Part shown: positions 1-9,552 of the stretch, piece by piece
Layout of the letters: every line of letters starts with the position of its first letter
Numbering within the stretch: position 1 is the stretch's first letter
Source: Hydrogenophilales bacterium 28-61-23
GTDB taxonomy: Bacteria; Pseudomonadota; Gammaproteobacteria; Burkholderiales; Thiobacillaceae
Length of the DNA: 64,000 nucleotides
Direction of reading: 5' to 3'
NCBI GenBank assembly: GCA_002281555.1
Contig: NCGJ01000011.1
Location: 35,412 to 99,411 of the forward strand
Program-made: the position numbers and the translations under genes
The notes under the pieces: model-generated
Database searches by the model: none
What the model was told of the DNA's origin: nothing
The model's input: the letters and a program-made list of their open reading frames with translations, nothing else

Positions 1-215
1 TCGAGTGGCAATCGGCGGTCCGCGCCAAGGTCTCCAAACAGCGAGTCAACATCATGCTGGACGCTCCCATCGTCGAGCACTTCAAACATCTGGCGGGTGA
101 ACGGGGCTATCAGACGTTGATCAACGACACCTTGCGGCGTGTGATCGAAAGCGAACATCTCGAAGCGGATTTGCGCACGGTAATTCGCGAAGAACTGGCG
201 CAGCGGTTTGGCTGA
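1..215 (+). CDS. BrnA/CopG-type antitoxin, 3' part only
   Basis: The gene is cut by the left window edge and is read in the frame that starts at base 3. About 70 residues are visible. They contain a core reading VNIMLDAPIVEHF followed by GYQTLINDTLRRVIE. This is the ribbon-helix-helix pattern of DUF4415/BrnA antitoxins, where the short strand and two helices bind the toxin-antitoxin operator. In BrnTA systems the BrnT toxin gene lies just upstream, so it should be outside the window. The tail (residues SEHLEADL to RFG) is longer than a minimal BrnA. Family call is from motif recognition; the partner is inferred. Confidence 0.6.
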   Translation, partial: EWQSAVRAKVSKQRVNIMLDAPIVEHFKHLAGERGYQTLINDTLRRVIESEHLEADLRTVIREELAQRFG

Positions 216-279
216 GATGGATTCGGCACAAGCCGATCAGTCGGTAAACTCGCGCCGCTGATCCACAAAAGAGCCAACG

Positions 280-606
280 ATGATCGACATGCAAACCATC
301 CAGGCGGCGGCAGACCGACTGGCCGCCGCCAGTTCCCCCAGCCGGGTCATCCTGTTCGGCTCCTACGGACGCGGCACCGCCGATGCGGGTTCCGATCTGG
401 ACCTGATGGTGATCGAGCAGGAGGTAACCGACAAAGCCGGGGAATACATGCGCCTCATGGATGCGCTGGGCCGCGTGGCTCCGGGCGTCGGGGTCGATCT
501 GCTGATCTACCCCTTGAGCGAATACGAGCGCCGCAGCCAGGTGCCCGGCACCATCCTGTACCGCGCCCGCCAAGAGGGAAAAGTGCTACATGACGCCCTG
601 CATTGA
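280..606 (+). CDS. MNT-type nucleotidyltransferase (antitoxin of MNT/HEPN module)
   Basis: A 108-residue minimal nucleotidyltransferase. The DNA polymerase beta-like signature is complete: GSYGRGTADAGSDLDLMV, residues 27-43, with the GS pair and the Asp-x-Asp metal ligands. In this family MNT proteins act as antitoxins that add nucleotides to a HEPN RNase partner or otherwise block it. The partner gene normally overlaps the MNT stop. Here an ATG does overlap (position 590), but that frame ends after 16 codons, so the MNT appears to be orphaned. It lies 64 bp after the BrnA-like gene in what looks like a toxin-antitoxin/defence cluster. Confidence 0.8.
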   Translation: MIDMQTIQAAADRLAAASSPSRVILFGSYGRGTADAGSDLDLMVIEQEVTDKAGEYMRLMDALGRVAPGVGVDLLIYPLSEYERRSQVPGTILYRARQEGKVLHDALH

Positions 607-640
607 AGAGGCCCATCGTCTGCTGCGCCTCGCGGAATAA
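590..640 (+). pseudogene. Truncated HEPN toxin remnant
   Basis: An ATG inside the 3' end of the MNT gene (17-bp overlap) opens a frame reading MTPCIEEAHRLLRLAE and then TAA. This matches the usual start of HEPN partners of MNT genes, which begin with an IEEA..LLRLA helix and continue for more than 100 residues. The catalytic R-x4-6-H region is missing altogether, and the AbiC-like gene starts 4 bp after the stop. Seen: the short frame and its overlap. Inferred: toxin loss by deletion joined to the next gene. Confidence 0.5.
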
Positions 641-643
641 GAA

Positions 644-1702
644 ATGGGGAATGACATGAACCAGCCCGGCAACGACCAGGAACCCTGGCTTTCACGGCAC
701 TTGGCCAAACTGCTCGGCGGGATCGTTGTGATCGCCTTGATCGCAGCCGTAACCCTCGTCTCTATCTACCACTACCACCTTGGCGCCTTAGCCATCGACG
801 AACAGAGTCCTGCTGGCTGGGGACAACTCGGCGACTATTTCGGCGGCGTGCTCAACCCCATCTTCAGCTTTCTCACCATCCTGGCCCTGGTGCTGACGCT
901 GACCCTGCAAAGCCGGGAACTCAAGCTGTCGCGCGAAGAATTGGAACTCTCGCGCACGGAACTCAGGAAATCGGCGGAGGCCTTGAGAGGGCAGAACAAG
1001 GCCATCGACCGTCAGAGCTTCGAGCAGACGTTTTTTTCCTGGTTGAATACCTATCGGGAGTTATTGGCATCGATTGAACTCTCATCAAACGACGAAGTAC
1101 TACGGGGTAAACGTGCCTTGATGAGATTATGGAGTTATCTCCTGGATGCTTCTCACGTATGGAGCACGATTAGAAAACAATATCCATACCTACCTACAGC
1201 GAATACAAATAGACCAGCAGCAGGGCGAGCCGAGGACAGCCTTAGATCACTTCAAGAAGGCGAGCGTGGGCTTGTTTCCAAGGTTGCAATTGAGCGATGG
1301 GAAGAACTGTATGCCAAATATGAATACCAGCTCGACAGTCTCTTCCGCGTCCTCTACCGCCTGATCGTCTGGATCGACTCCCAGGACGAAGAGCGCCTGT
1401 CGCCGGCCCAGAAATGGCTCTACGTCAGCATCGTCCGCGCGCAGCTCTCCTGGATCGAACTGGTTTACCTGTTCTACAACGGCCATACCGAGCGGGGTAA
1501 GAGCTTCAAGCGCCTGGCAGAAAAATACGCCCTGTTCGACAACCTCAACTTCGCCACCGACCCGGTCATCGCCATCGTCAAGGCATGCCCGCCGGATACC
1601 GTGGGCTATCGGCTATCCGCCTACGAATCGAGACTGGCGCGGGTAGCGATGGGCCTGTCCGAGTCATCCGAGCAAACACTGGCAATGGCGAGCGACACCT
1701 AA
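644..1702 (+). CDS. Putative phage abortive infection protein (putAbiC family)
   Basis: A 352-residue membrane protein. It has a first transmembrane helix at about residues 24-42. A WGQLGDYFGGVLNPIFSFL motif follows, running into a second helix at about 70-88. A charged coiled coil (about 89-120, SREL/SREE/SRTEL repeats) comes next, then a soluble helical domain. The WGQ.GDYFGGVLNPIFSFLT block is the hallmark of the putAbiC family, proposed to abort phage infection by an unknown mechanism. An in-frame alternative start lies at 656. Parts of the middle (about 1060-1300) are noticeably AT-richer than the ends, which suggests a mosaic history. The 3' end is duplicated at about 3643-3746. Confidence 0.7.
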   Translation: MGNDMNQPGNDQEPWLSRHLAKLLGGIVVIALIAAVTLVSIYHYHLGALAIDEQSPAGWGQLGDYFGGVLNPIFSFLTILALVLTLTLQSRELKLSREELELSRTELRKSAEALRGQNKAIDRQSFEQTFFSWLNTYRELLASIELSSNDEVLRGKRALMRLWSYLLDASHVWSTIRKQYPYLPTANTNRPAAGRAEDSLRSLQEGERGLVSKVAIERWEELYAKYEYQLDSLFRVLYRLIVWIDSQDEERLSPAQKWLYVSIVRAQLSWIELVYLFYNGHTERGKSFKRLAEKYALFDNLNFATDPVIAIVKACPPDTVGYRLSAYESRLARVAMGLSESSEQTLAMASDT

Positions 1703-1738
1703 AATGCCTACCAACTCACATACTGAAGGACTCCCCCC

Positions 1739-2959
1739 ATGGCAATGATCGAAGGCTTCCGAGTCCAGAACTACCGGGCGTTGCGGGATGTGACCATCGG
1801 CCGCCTGTGGAATCAGCGTGATGCGGCGCCACTGACGCCGCTGGTGGCGGTGATCGGCAAGAACGGGGTGGGCAAGAGTTCGCTGTTCGATGCTTTCGGC
1901 TTTATCGCCGATTGCCTGACCCAGGATGTCGAGACCGCTTGCGATCTGAAAGAGCGCGGCGGTTTCGAGCGCTTGCGCTCGATGGGCTGCGAGGGGCCGA
2001 TCCGGTTCGAGATTTATTACCGCGAGGCGCCGGGCGAGCGGCCCATCACTTATGAGCTGGCCATCGGCCTGGATAGATCCGGGCGGCCTTATGTTCAGGA
2101 AGAACGCCTGCGCCAGCGCCGCAAGGGCCAGAAAAGCGGGCGGCCCTTCTCTTTTCTGGATTTGCAGCAGGGCATCGGCGACGCCTGGACCGGCGAGGAA
2201 AGCCTGGAAGGGGAAGATGCAAACAAGGTGCATGTGGAACTCACCGACCCGCGCCAACTGGGCATCGCCACCCTGGGCAATCTACGTGAGCACTCCCGGG
2301 TTTCCCGTTTCCGCGAGTTTCTTAAAGGCTGGTATCTGTCCTACTTCACCCCGGACGCGGCGCGTAGTCTGCCCATGGCCGGGCCGCAGAAGCACCTGAA
2401 TATCCACGGCGACAACATCGGCAACGTGGTGCAGTTCATGGAGCGGGAATACAAGGAACGTTTCCAGTCCATCCTTAACCGCATAGCCGCCAAGATTCCC
2501 GGCATCCACAAGATCGACACCAAGCCTACGGACGACAAACGCCTGTTGCTGCGCTTCAACGACGGCGCTTTCAAAGACCCGTTCTATGCCCAGCAGATGT
2601 CGGACGGCACGCTGAAAATCTTCGCCTATCTGCTGCTCCTGGAAGACCCGGAACCGGCGCCCTTCATCTGCGTGGAAGAACCGGAGAACGGGCTGTATCA
2701 CAAACTCCTGGAAGCGCTGGCGCAGGAGTTCCGCTCGCACGCCACCGGCAAGAAGAACGCTTCGCAAATCTTCGTCACCACGCATCAACCCTACTTCGTC
2801 GACGCACTCGCGCCGAAGGAAGTCTGGGTGCTGGAAAAGGGCGCGGACGGGTTTTCCATCATCCGCCACGCGGCGGACGATGCGACGGTAGGCAGCATGG
2901 TGGAACAGGGCCTGCCGCTGGGCGGCCTGTGGTACAGCGACTATCTGGACGCGAGGTAA
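1739..2959 (+). CDS. AAA/ABC-type ATPase of a two-gene ATPase-TOPRIM defence pair
   Basis: A 406-residue SMC/RecF-like ATPase (AAA_15/AAA_21 group). Walker A is GKNGVGKS at residues 40-47. A signature-like QMSDGTLK lies near residue 283, Walker B FICVEEPENGL near 310, and a TTHQP switch histidine near 347. Proteins with this layout act with a TOPRIM nuclease, fused in OLD or separate in PARIS. The next gene, 5 bp downstream, encodes a TOPRIM-like DUF4276 protein, so the two are almost certainly co-translated. Fold and pairing rest on visible motifs; antiphage activity is inference. A housekeeping repair role is less likely given the neighbours. Confidence 0.75.
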   Translation: MAMIEGFRVQNYRALRDVTIGRLWNQRDAAPLTPLVAVIGKNGVGKSSLFDAFGFIADCLTQDVETACDLKERGGFERLRSMGCEGPIRFEIYYREAPGERPITYELAIGLDRSGRPYVQEERLRQRRKGQKSGRPFSFLDLQQGIGDAWTGEESLEGEDANKVHVELTDPRQLGIATLGNLREHSRVSRFREFLKGWYLSYFTPDAARSLPMAGPQKHLNIHGDNIGNVVQFMEREYKERFQSILNRIAAKIPGIHKIDTKPTDDKRLLLRFNDGAFKDPFYAQQMSDGTLKIFAYLLLLEDPEPAPFICVEEPENGLYHKLLEALAQEFRSHATGKKNASQIFVTTHQPYFVDALAPKEVWVLEKGADGFSIIRHAADDATVGSMVEQGLPLGGLWYSDYLDAR

Positions 2960-2964
2960 ACCCC

Positions 2965-3609
2965 ATGCATCTGGAAGTACTGGTGGAAGACGCCTCAGGC
3001 AAGATCGCGCTGGAAACACTGCTACCCAAGGTGCTGGGGCTGCAAGACGCACCGCATACCTGGCGGATTCATGCCTATAAAGGCATCGGCCGCATTCCCA
3101 AGAACCTGCAAGGTAGCGCCGATCCAAGCAAGCGCATGCTACTGGACCAGTTGCCCCGCCTGCTGGCTGGCTACGCCAGAACACCGGGTGTCGACGCGGT
3201 AATGGTGGTACTCGACAGAGACACCCGACCCTGCGCCGATTTTCTCACCGAGTTGAAGGCTATCGCCGCCTTGGGCCACCCCAACACCCTGTTCCGACTG
3301 GCCATCGAGGAAATGGAAGCCTGGTATTTCGGCGACCTCGCTGCGGTAAAGAAGGCGTATCCCCACGCCAAGGCCAAAGTGTTGAATGCATATATTCAAG
3401 ACTCTGTGTGCGGCACCTGGGAAATGCTGGCCGACGCGCTGTATGCGGGTGGTGCGGCCGCCATCAAGAAACAGGGGTGGCCGTTATCGGGTCAGTTGAA
3501 ATGTGAATGGGCCGGACGCATTTCTCCGTACATGGATGTCGATGCCAATCTGTCGCCCAGTTTTCGCAAACTTTCACAAGGGCTGCGTCGACTTGCCATG
3601 AATGGATGA
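2965..3609 (+). CDS. DUF4276 (TOPRIM-like) effector partner of the ATPase
   Basis: A 214-residue protein. The start is set at the ATG 5 bp after the ATPase stop, because GAGG at 2953-2956 is correctly spaced as a ribosome binding site. An upstream in-frame ATG at 2929 lies inside the ATPase gene. The N-terminus EVLVEDASGKIALE, the strand AVMVVLDRDTRP (Asp-x-Asp) and the later AIEEMEAWYFGD motif fit DUF4276. That family has a TOPRIM fold with Glu and Asp metal ligands, as in OLD nucleases and the PARIS effector AriB (DUF4435). It is probably a nuclease held in check or triggered by the ATPase. The activity is not demonstrated. Confidence 0.65.
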   Translation: MHLEVLVEDASGKIALETLLPKVLGLQDAPHTWRIHAYKGIGRIPKNLQGSADPSKRMLLDQLPRLLAGYARTPGVDAVMVVLDRDTRPCADFLTELKAIAALGHPNTLFRLAIEEMEAWYFGDLAAVKKAYPHAKAKVLNAYIQDSVCGTWEMLADALYAGGAAAIKKQGWPLSGQLKCEWAGRISPYMDVDANLSPSFRKLSQGLRRLAMNG

Positions 3610-3642
3610 CCCCAAAATCGACAATACAGGGTGATTCCGCCA

Positions 3643-3746
3643 ATCTATAGCCGTCCGCCAACGATTCGAGGCTGGCGCGCGTGGCAATGGGCCTGCCCGA
3701 GTCCTCCGAACAAACCCTTTCCATGGGTGAGCGACAGATAAAATAC
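3643..3746 (+). repeat. Decayed copy of the 3' end of the AbiC-like gene
   Basis: This stretch aligns with about 1608-1710, the last 30 or so codons of the AbiC-like gene plus a few bases after its stop. Shared blocks include CGA.TCGAG.CTGGCGCG, ATGGGCCTG.CCGAGTC, TCCGA.CAAAC and AGCGACA..TAAAAT. By eye about three quarters of positions match. A one-base insertion near 3726 breaks the old frame, so it is not coding. The ATPase/DUF4276 pair therefore lies between an intact and a degenerate copy of the same 3' end. This points to an earlier tandem abiC arrangement or to insertion with duplication. Confidence 0.7.
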
Positions 3747-3838
3747 CTCCCCGGAATAGGAACACGACAAGCCCCACCGTATCCTCTCCAAGCCCATCAA
3801 CCGCAATGTCCCCACCCATCCATGCAGTTTGAAATTTC

Positions 3839-5137
3839 ATGAACCTCGACCCCCGCACCCTGTTGTTCGCCCTGATCGTCACCAACGCCTTGACGGTGTT
3901 GAGCCTGTTCGCCGCCGCCGGCGGTAGCCGCGACGAGAAGCGCGACGGTATGAATAAATGGGCGCTGGCGATGCTGCTGGAGACCCTGACCTGGGTGCTG
4001 GTCGCGGCGCGCGGCGTCATCCCGGACGCCTTGTCGGTCGTGCTCGCCAACGCGTTCAAGGCCGGCGCCCATGCCCTGGTCCTGGTGGCCATCGGCGAAT
4101 TCCAGCGGCGCCCCGCCCCCGCCTGGCAGGTTCTCGCGCCGATTGCGCTGACCGTGCTGATGGCGACCGTGCTGCTGGACGACCTGCGCGGCCGCTTCCT
4201 GTGGGGTGGCCTCATCTATGGCTTCCAGATGGCGCTGATCGCCCGCGCCCTGCTCACCGACCCGGAAACCCGCATCGGTCGGGCCTGGCGCCTGCTGTTC
4301 GCCGGGGTCGTTCTGATCGTGCTGGTGCTGGGGCTACGCGCGGTCGTCGCTCTGTCCGGCCAGACTGAATTGGCGCAACCCTATGGCGGCGTGGCGCCCC
4401 ATCCGGTGCAAATCCTCGCCTTTGTCGCCATCATGGCCACCGCCCTGCTCGGCTCCATCGGTTTCGTGCTCATGGTCAAGGAACGCACGGACCGGGAGAT
4501 CCTGCACCTGGCCATGACCGACAGCCTCACCCATATCCCCAACCGGCGCGCCCTGATGCAGCAGGCGGAGCAGGCCCTGGCCCGGCGCAGCGGTTTGCCC
4601 CTGGCCTTGCTGATGATCGACGTGGATCACTTCAAGCGCATCAACGACACCCACGGGCATCCGGTCGGCGACGAGGTATTGCGCGCGATAGCCGGCCTGC
4701 TGACGGGGCGGCTGCGGCGTCAGGACACCCTCGGCCGCTACGGCGGCGAGGAATTCTGCGTATTGGCGCCGAATACCGATGGCGAGGGCGCGCTCAAGCT
4801 GGCCGAATCCCTGCGCGCAACCGTCGCCGCCACGCCGCTGAACAACGGGCACAAGGAACTCCGCGCCACGGTCAGCATCGGCTACGCGCTGTGTCCTTAC
4901 GGCGCCGCGCGGGAACTGAAAGACATCCTGGCCGAGGCCGATAGCGCGCTCTACGCCGCCAAACAGGCCGGGCGCAACCGCGTAGTGTGCTTCCACGCAG
5001 ACCCGGCCCGGCCCGGCGAGCACAACGCCACGCCAGCCGCCGCGGTAACCGAGAGCGAGCTGATGACCATACTCGTCGGTGGCGCGGCGCGCGTCGATGC
5101 ACTCGACAATAACGGGGCCATGACCATCAATTCATAG
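3839..5137 (+). CDS. Membrane-anchored diguanylate cyclase (GGDEF)
   Basis: A 432-residue protein. The N-terminal half (about residues 1-215) is a run of hydrophobic helices, probably a 7TM-type membrane sensor. It is followed by a complete GGDEF domain, which makes cyclic di-GMP from two GTP. Visible motifs are DVDHFKRINDTHGH (metal/substrate binding), RYGGEEF (active site, about residues 300-306) and an RRQD inhibitory I-site exactly five residues before GGEEF, so product inhibition is expected. The start ATG at 3839 has no strong Shine-Dalgarno sequence. It is transcribed alone between the defence island and the NYN gene. Confidence 0.9.
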   Translation: MNLDPRTLLFALIVTNALTVLSLFAAAGGSRDEKRDGMNKWALAMLLETLTWVLVAARGVIPDALSVVLANAFKAGAHALVLVAIGEFQRRPAPAWQVLAPIALTVLMATVLLDDLRGRFLWGGLIYGFQMALIARALLTDPETRIGRAWRLLFAGVVLIVLVLGLRAVVALSGQTELAQPYGGVAPHPVQILAFVAIMATALLGSIGFVLMVKERTDREILHLAMTDSLTHIPNRRALMQQAEQALARRSGLPLALLMIDVDHFKRINDTHGHPVGDEVLRAIAGLLTGRLRRQDTLGRYGGEEFCVLAPNTDGEGALKLAESLRATVAATPLNNGHKELRATVSIGYALCPYGAARELKDILAEADSALYAAKQAGRNRVVCFHADPARPGEHNATPAAAVTESELMTILVGGAARVDALDNNGAMTINS

Positions 5138-5183
5138 CCGGCTTCGGCACCGACGCGCGCAACAAAAACGGAGGAATGCCCCG

Positions 5184-6005
5184 ATGATCCACGACACCAG
5201 CATCGCCCTGTTGATTGACGCCGACAACAGCCCGGCCAGCAAGATCGAGGAAATCCTCGACGAACTCGCCAAATATGGCGTCATCAATATCCGACGCGCC
5301 TTCGGCAACTGGAAGAGTCCGCACCTGAAGGGCTGGGAGGCGGTGCTGCACGATTACGCGATCCAGCCGATGCAGCAGTTCGCCTACACCAAGGGCAAGG
5401 GCGCGACCGACGCGGCGATGATCATCGACGCCATGGATCTGCTCTACACCAAACAACTGGACGGTTTCTGCATCGTGTCGAGCGATTCGGATTTCACGCC
5501 GCTGGTGATGCGCATCCGCGCCAATGGCCTGAAGGTGTTCGGTTTCGGCGAGAAGAAGACGCCGGAACCCTTCGTCAACGCCTGCTCAAAATTCCTTTAT
5601 CTGGAGAATCTCGGCGAGCCGGCGCCGGAATCGCCACCGGCGCCGCCCGCCGGGAAAAAACCCCAAGCCGCCGAGGCCGCGCCGGTTCAGGAACCTCCCG
5701 CCGCGACAACGGCGGCCGCGAAGCCGGCGGTCAGCAAGGTCGGCGGCAAGGAACTCAAGGCCAATACCCGCCTGGTCAATCTGTTGCGCAAGTCGGTCGA
5801 AGCGGCGGCGGACGATGAAGGCTGGGCCGGGTTAGCCGCCGTGGGCCAGCACATCTCCAAGCAGGCCTCCTTCGATGCGCGCAATTACGGTTACGCCAAG
5901 TTGAAGGACTTGTTCCAGGCCATCGGTCTGTTCGAGATACGCAACAACGAAAAAGGCATCTCCCTGCGCGACAAGAAGCAGGCGTCGCCGGCGGCATCCC
6001 TCTGA
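5184..6005 (+). CDS. NYN-domain protein with C-terminal LOTUS/OST-HTH domain
   Basis: A 273-residue two-domain protein. Residues 1-140 form a NYN (PIN-like) domain with the acidic cluster expected of a metal-dependent RNase: LLIDADN (Asp12, Asp14), KGATDAAMIIDAMDLL and IVSSDSDF. A Pro/Ala-rich linker (about 145-190) leads to a LOTUS/OST-HTH domain (about 195-262), a predicted RNA-binding winged helix. The combination occurs in MARF1-like eukaryotic proteins and many bacterial LabA/DUF88 proteins. A role in RNA cleavage or turnover is likely but the substrate is unknown. GGAGG upstream of the ATG at 5184 supports the start. It converges with the histidine kinase gene, leaving 7 bp. Confidence 0.85.
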   Translation: MIHDTSIALLIDADNSPASKIEEILDELAKYGVINIRRAFGNWKSPHLKGWEAVLHDYAIQPMQQFAYTKGKGATDAAMIIDAMDLLYTKQLDGFCIVSSDSDFTPLVMRIRANGLKVFGFGEKKTPEPFVNACSKFLYLENLGEPAPESPPAPPAGKKPQAAEAAPVQEPPAATTAAAKPAVSKVGGKELKANTRLVNLLRKSVEAAADDEGWAGLAAVGQHISKQASFDARNYGYAKLKDLFQAIGLFEIRNNEKGISLRDKKQASPAASL

Positions 6006-6012
6006 CGCGGCA

Positions 6013-9000
6013 TCAGCCTTCCAGCCCCAAGCCCAGCCGTTGGGCGATCAGGTCCAGCGTAAGCTGCGCCGATTCGTAGTCGAGCTGGCCGAGGTGGCGC
6101 ATGAGTTCGTCGGCCAAGGCGGTTTCCACATGGCCGGCCAGGGCGAACCGGATCTGCTCCTTGAACTCGCTCGGCACCAGGGTCGAGGCGGCGATAATGT
6201 CGGTCAGACGTTGCAGCAGGTCGCGCAGATGTTCCGGAGCCGCGATGGTTGCCGGCTCAGCGCTGGCTTCCCCAGACTTTAAGCTGGCCAGCGCATCGAG
6301 GGTGGCGCGCAGGGTTTGCTTGAATTCTTCTTGCAGACCGCATCGATGTTCACCCAGTTCATGCTCGAAACGCCTGCTCACATCCCCTAGCGCCGTGGAA
6401 CCGACGCTGCCCGCCAGCCCTTTGATGGTATGCAAGATCCGCTTGGCATCGAGCCACTCGCCGGCGGCAAGGTGGGCATCCAGGCGTGGTTCCGCGTCGG
6501 CGAAATCGTTATAAAAACTCAACATGATGTCGCGCAACAGTTCCCAATCGTTATCCAGATCGAATGCCGCGCTGACGACATCCAGTCCGGGAAGGTCAAA
6601 CGGCAGGCCGGCGGTCTGCTCGGCGCTCATCAGCGCGCTGCCGGACAGCACCGGCTGAACCTGGTGCGGCACCCATTTGAGCAGTGCGTTGGCCAACTCG
6701 CGCGTGTCGATCGGCTTGGCCAGGTGCCCATTCATGCCGGCATTTTCAGTGGCCTGGCGGTCTTGCACCATGGCGGCGGCAGTCATCGCCAGAATCGGCA
6801 GGCCGCGTCCTTTGGCGCTGGCGCGGATTTGCCGGGTGGCCTCGAAACCATCCATCACCGGCATCTGCAAATCCATCAACACCACGTCGTAATGGTTCGC
6901 CGCGACCATCTCCACCGCCTCCTGGCCGTTATTGGCGACATCGAAATTGAGCCCCATCTTGGCCAGGAAGCCAGTACCCACGAGCTGGTTGGTGGTGTTG
7001 TCATCGACCAGCAGAACGTGTCCGCCATGAATGGGACGGGTCAGCTCAAACAGATCCTGGCTCTGTACCGAACCCAAGCCAGGCAAACCCTGGGGCAGAT
7101 GGCTCTGGGACAGGTGGCCCTGGAACATGTAGCCCTGGATGCCGATGAGGGTGTCGTAAAGATTCGAAGCCGTGATCGGTTTATCCAGAATCGCCTCAAT
7201 GTCCACATCCTCGCCCGCCGTGGCGACATGATCGCGCCCCCGCGCGGACACCATGAGCACCATGGGCGCGGCCGCGCGCGCGGTGTGGCCGGCCCGATTC
7301 AGCGCCTGGATCCGTCGCGCCAACTCCAAACCGTCCATGCCGGGCATTTTCCAATCGATAAGATACAACTCGAATGGGCGCCCTTCGTCGGCGGCGGCTT
7401 GCAGACGTTGCAGCGCCGCTTCCCCGCTGTCGGCCAGCACGGTCTGGAAAGACCAGGAATTCAGGATGTCATGCAGGATTTCCAGCGACGTGGCGTTGTC
7501 ATCGACCACCAGCACGCGCATGCCGCGCAGGTTTTCGCGCGGCCGCTCCGGATGCGGCTCGCCGCCATGCCAGCGCAAATGCACGTTGAAACTGAAGATA
7601 GAACCGCGCCCGGGTTCACTGGCAACGACGAACTTGCCGCCCATCATTTCCACCAGTCGCTTGCTGATCGCCAAGCCGAGGCCGGTGCCGCCGTATTTGC
7701 GCGTGGTCGAGGTGTCGGCCTGGCTGAACGCCTGAAACAGGCGGCCGATCTGTTCCTCGGTCATGCCTATGCCGGAGTCGCGCACGCTGAACTGGAGTTC
7801 GATCGCGCCGTTTTCACCCGGCACATGGCGCAGCACAACCGCGACTTCGCCCTGAGCGGTGAACTTGAGCGCATTGCTGACCAGGTTGTTGAGCACCTGC
7901 GACAAACGCAGCGGATCGCCGACCAATGCACAGGGCACCTCCGGGCCGACATCGAAAACCAGCTCCACACCCTTGGATTCCGCGCTCATGGCAAACAGAT
8001 TGGACAGGTGGCCGAGCAATTCATCGAGCCGAAATTCCACCGATTCCAGCGTCAGGTGGTCGGCTTCGATCTTGGAGTAGTCGAGGATATCGTTGAGGAT
8101 GCCGAGCAAGGCGCGCGAGGAGCTCAACACCTTGCCCATGTAGTCCTGCTGGGTACGATCCAGGCGCGTATCCATCAACAATTGCGACAGGCCGATCACC
8201 GCGTTCATCGGCGTTCGAATCTCGTGGCTCATATTGGCGAGAAAATCGCTTTTCGCCTGGCTGGCCGCCTGCGCGGCCTTCATCGCCAGCTCCAGGTCGC
8301 GCGTGCGCGCCGCCACTTTATGTTCCAGACCCTGAGTCAGTTCGGCCAGGCGCGCGCTCATGGTATTGAAGCTGTCGCCCAACTGGCGGAATTCGCGCGG
8401 GCCCGCCACGTCGGCGATCTGCACGCCTATTTCACCCTCGGCCAACTTCCGCGTGCCGGACAACAGTTGGCGACTGGCGCCGATCAGCCGGTTGCGGAAG
8501 AACAGCGCCAGCGCGGCGGTAAGCAGCAACACCACGGCCAGCGCGGTATAGGTCACGCGGCGCAACTTCCACACCGGCATCATGATTTCCGCGCTATCCA
8601 TCTTCATGACCATGCCCCACTGCAACGAAGGCAGATAACGCCAGGCGGCGGTCACCGGCGTGTGGCTGTAATCCAGCGCCTCGCCTTCGCCGGGCTGGCC
8701 GCTCAGCGCCTTCTCCATCGGCAGCACCCGATTGCCGCCGGTTTCGACCGGGTATTTGAACGCGGCATCGGGCTCCCGGCGCAACGGTGTCGTGAAGACC
8801 AGTTTGTCCTCCACGCGCGCGGCGAAGATGGCCTCACCCGTCTCGCCCAGACCGGTCCGGTCGGTCACGATTCGGTTCAGTGCGTCCCTATTGATCTGCA
8901 GCGCAATCGCGCCGACAAAACGCCCCTCCTTGAGCACCGGCGCCAACATGAATGCCGTTTGCGCGAACTCCATCGGGCCATAGCGCGCGAATGGCGTCAG

Positions 9001-9552
9001 ATGCGTGTAGAGATAATCCCGTGTCAGGCGGAAGCCCCGCGCCAGATTGGTATCGCGCCATGGCCCGGAAATCAGGTTGGCGCCCTGGTCGAAGCGGAAC
9101 TGGTCGGTAATCAGAATATTGCCCTCGATGTCGATCAGATACGCGTCGTAGTAGCTCCGGCCCTGCATGTGCTCGCGCATGACGGTACGCCCCGCCGAGT
9201 AGGCCCGCTCGAAGGCTGCGCTGTCTGTGCCATGCGCCTGTCTGGCCCGCGCGAGTTGCAACAGAATATTGACCAGATCGGGATCGGTCGCTTCGGTCTT
9301 GATATCGTCCAGCCGCTCGCTGATATACGCGTCGATGCGTTCCGCTTTCTTGCCGGCAAGATCATGCATGCGCTCGGTGATGAGCTGACGCATCGAGTCT
9401 TCATAGGACTGGAGGTAATACTGGCTGATAGCCAGCAATGGCAGGCCGACCACACACACAAACGCCAGCGCCAGCCAGCCGCTCAAAGTCAGGCCGCCAG
9501 CGAGGCGTTTTTTGTTTTTCGAACCCGGTTCAACCCTGGCGTTCGAGTTCAT
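6013..9552 (-). CDS. Hybrid sensor histidine kinase (Cache-HAMP-HisKA-HATPase-REC-REC-HPt)
   Basis: The start is set at the ATG at 9552, which overlaps the upstream stop as ATGA; a longer frame runs back to 9732 but lies inside that gene. The product has about 1179 residues. Order: transmembrane helix (about 20-40), large periplasmic Cache-type sensor (to about 320), second helix, HAMP, HisKA with [13 protein letters not shown] (about 440), HATPase with [13 protein letters not shown], receiver 1 (Asp in [11 protein letters not shown]), receiver 2 ([12 protein letters not shown]) and a C-terminal HPt ([11 protein letters not shown], about 1041). This is a complete phosphorelay. No dedicated response regulator sits beside it, so the output may be the EAL/GGDEF protein of the same operon. 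Confidence 0.9.
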   Translation of the reverse strand: MNSNARVEPGSKNKKRLAGGLTLSGWLALAFVCVVGLPLLAISQYYLQSYEDSMRQLITERMHDLAGKKAERIDAYISERLDDIKTEATDPDLVNILLQLARARQAHGTDSAAFERAYSAGRTVMREHMQGRSYYDAYLIDIEGNILITDQFRFDQGANLISGPWRDTNLARGFRLTRDYLYTHLTPFARYGPMEFAQTAFMLAPVLKEGRFVGAIALQINRDALNRIVTDRTGLGETGEAIFAARVEDKLVFTTPLRREPDAAFKYPVETGGNRVLPMEKALSGQPGEGEALDYSHTPVTAAWRYLPSLQWGMVMKMDSAEIMMPVWKLRRVTYTALAVVLLLTAALALFFRNRLIGASRQLLSGTRKLAEGEIGVQIADVAGPREFRQLGDSFNTMSARLAELTQGLEHKVAARTRDLELAMKAAQAASQAKSDFLANMSHEIRTPMNAVIGLSQLLMDTRLDRTQQDYMGKVLSSSRALLGILNDILDYSKIEADHLTLESVEFRLDELLGHLSNLFAMSAESKGVELVFDVGPEVPCALVGDPLRLSQVLNNLVSNALKFTAQGEVAVVLRHVPGENGAIELQFSVRDSGIGMTEEQIGRLFQAFSQADTSTTRKYGGTGLGLAISKRLVEMMGGKFVVASEPGRGSIFSFNVHLRWHGGEPHPERPRENLRGMRVLVVDDNATSLEILHDILNSWSFQTVLADSGEAALQRLQAAADEGRPFELYLIDWKMPGMDGLELARRIQALNRAGHTARAAAPMVLMVSARGRDHVATAGEDVDIEAILDKPITASNLYDTLIGIQGYMFQGHLSQSHLPQGLPGLGSVQSQDLFELTRPIHGGHVLLVDDNTTNQLVGTGFLAKMGLNFDVANNGQEAVEMVAANHYDVVLMDLQMPVMDGFEATRQIRASAKGRGLPILAMTAAAMVQDRQATENAGMNGHLAKPIDTRELANALLKWVPHQVQPVLSGSALMSAEQTAGLPFDLPGLDVVSAAFDLDNDWELLRDIMLSFYNDFADAEPRLDAHLAAGEWLDAKRILHTIKGLAGSVGSTALGDVSRRFEHELGEHRCGLQEEFKQTLRATLDALASLKSGEASAEPATIAAPEHLRDLLQRLTDIIAASTLVPSEFKEQIRFALAGHVETALADELMRHLGQLDYESAQLTLDLIAQRLGLGLEG

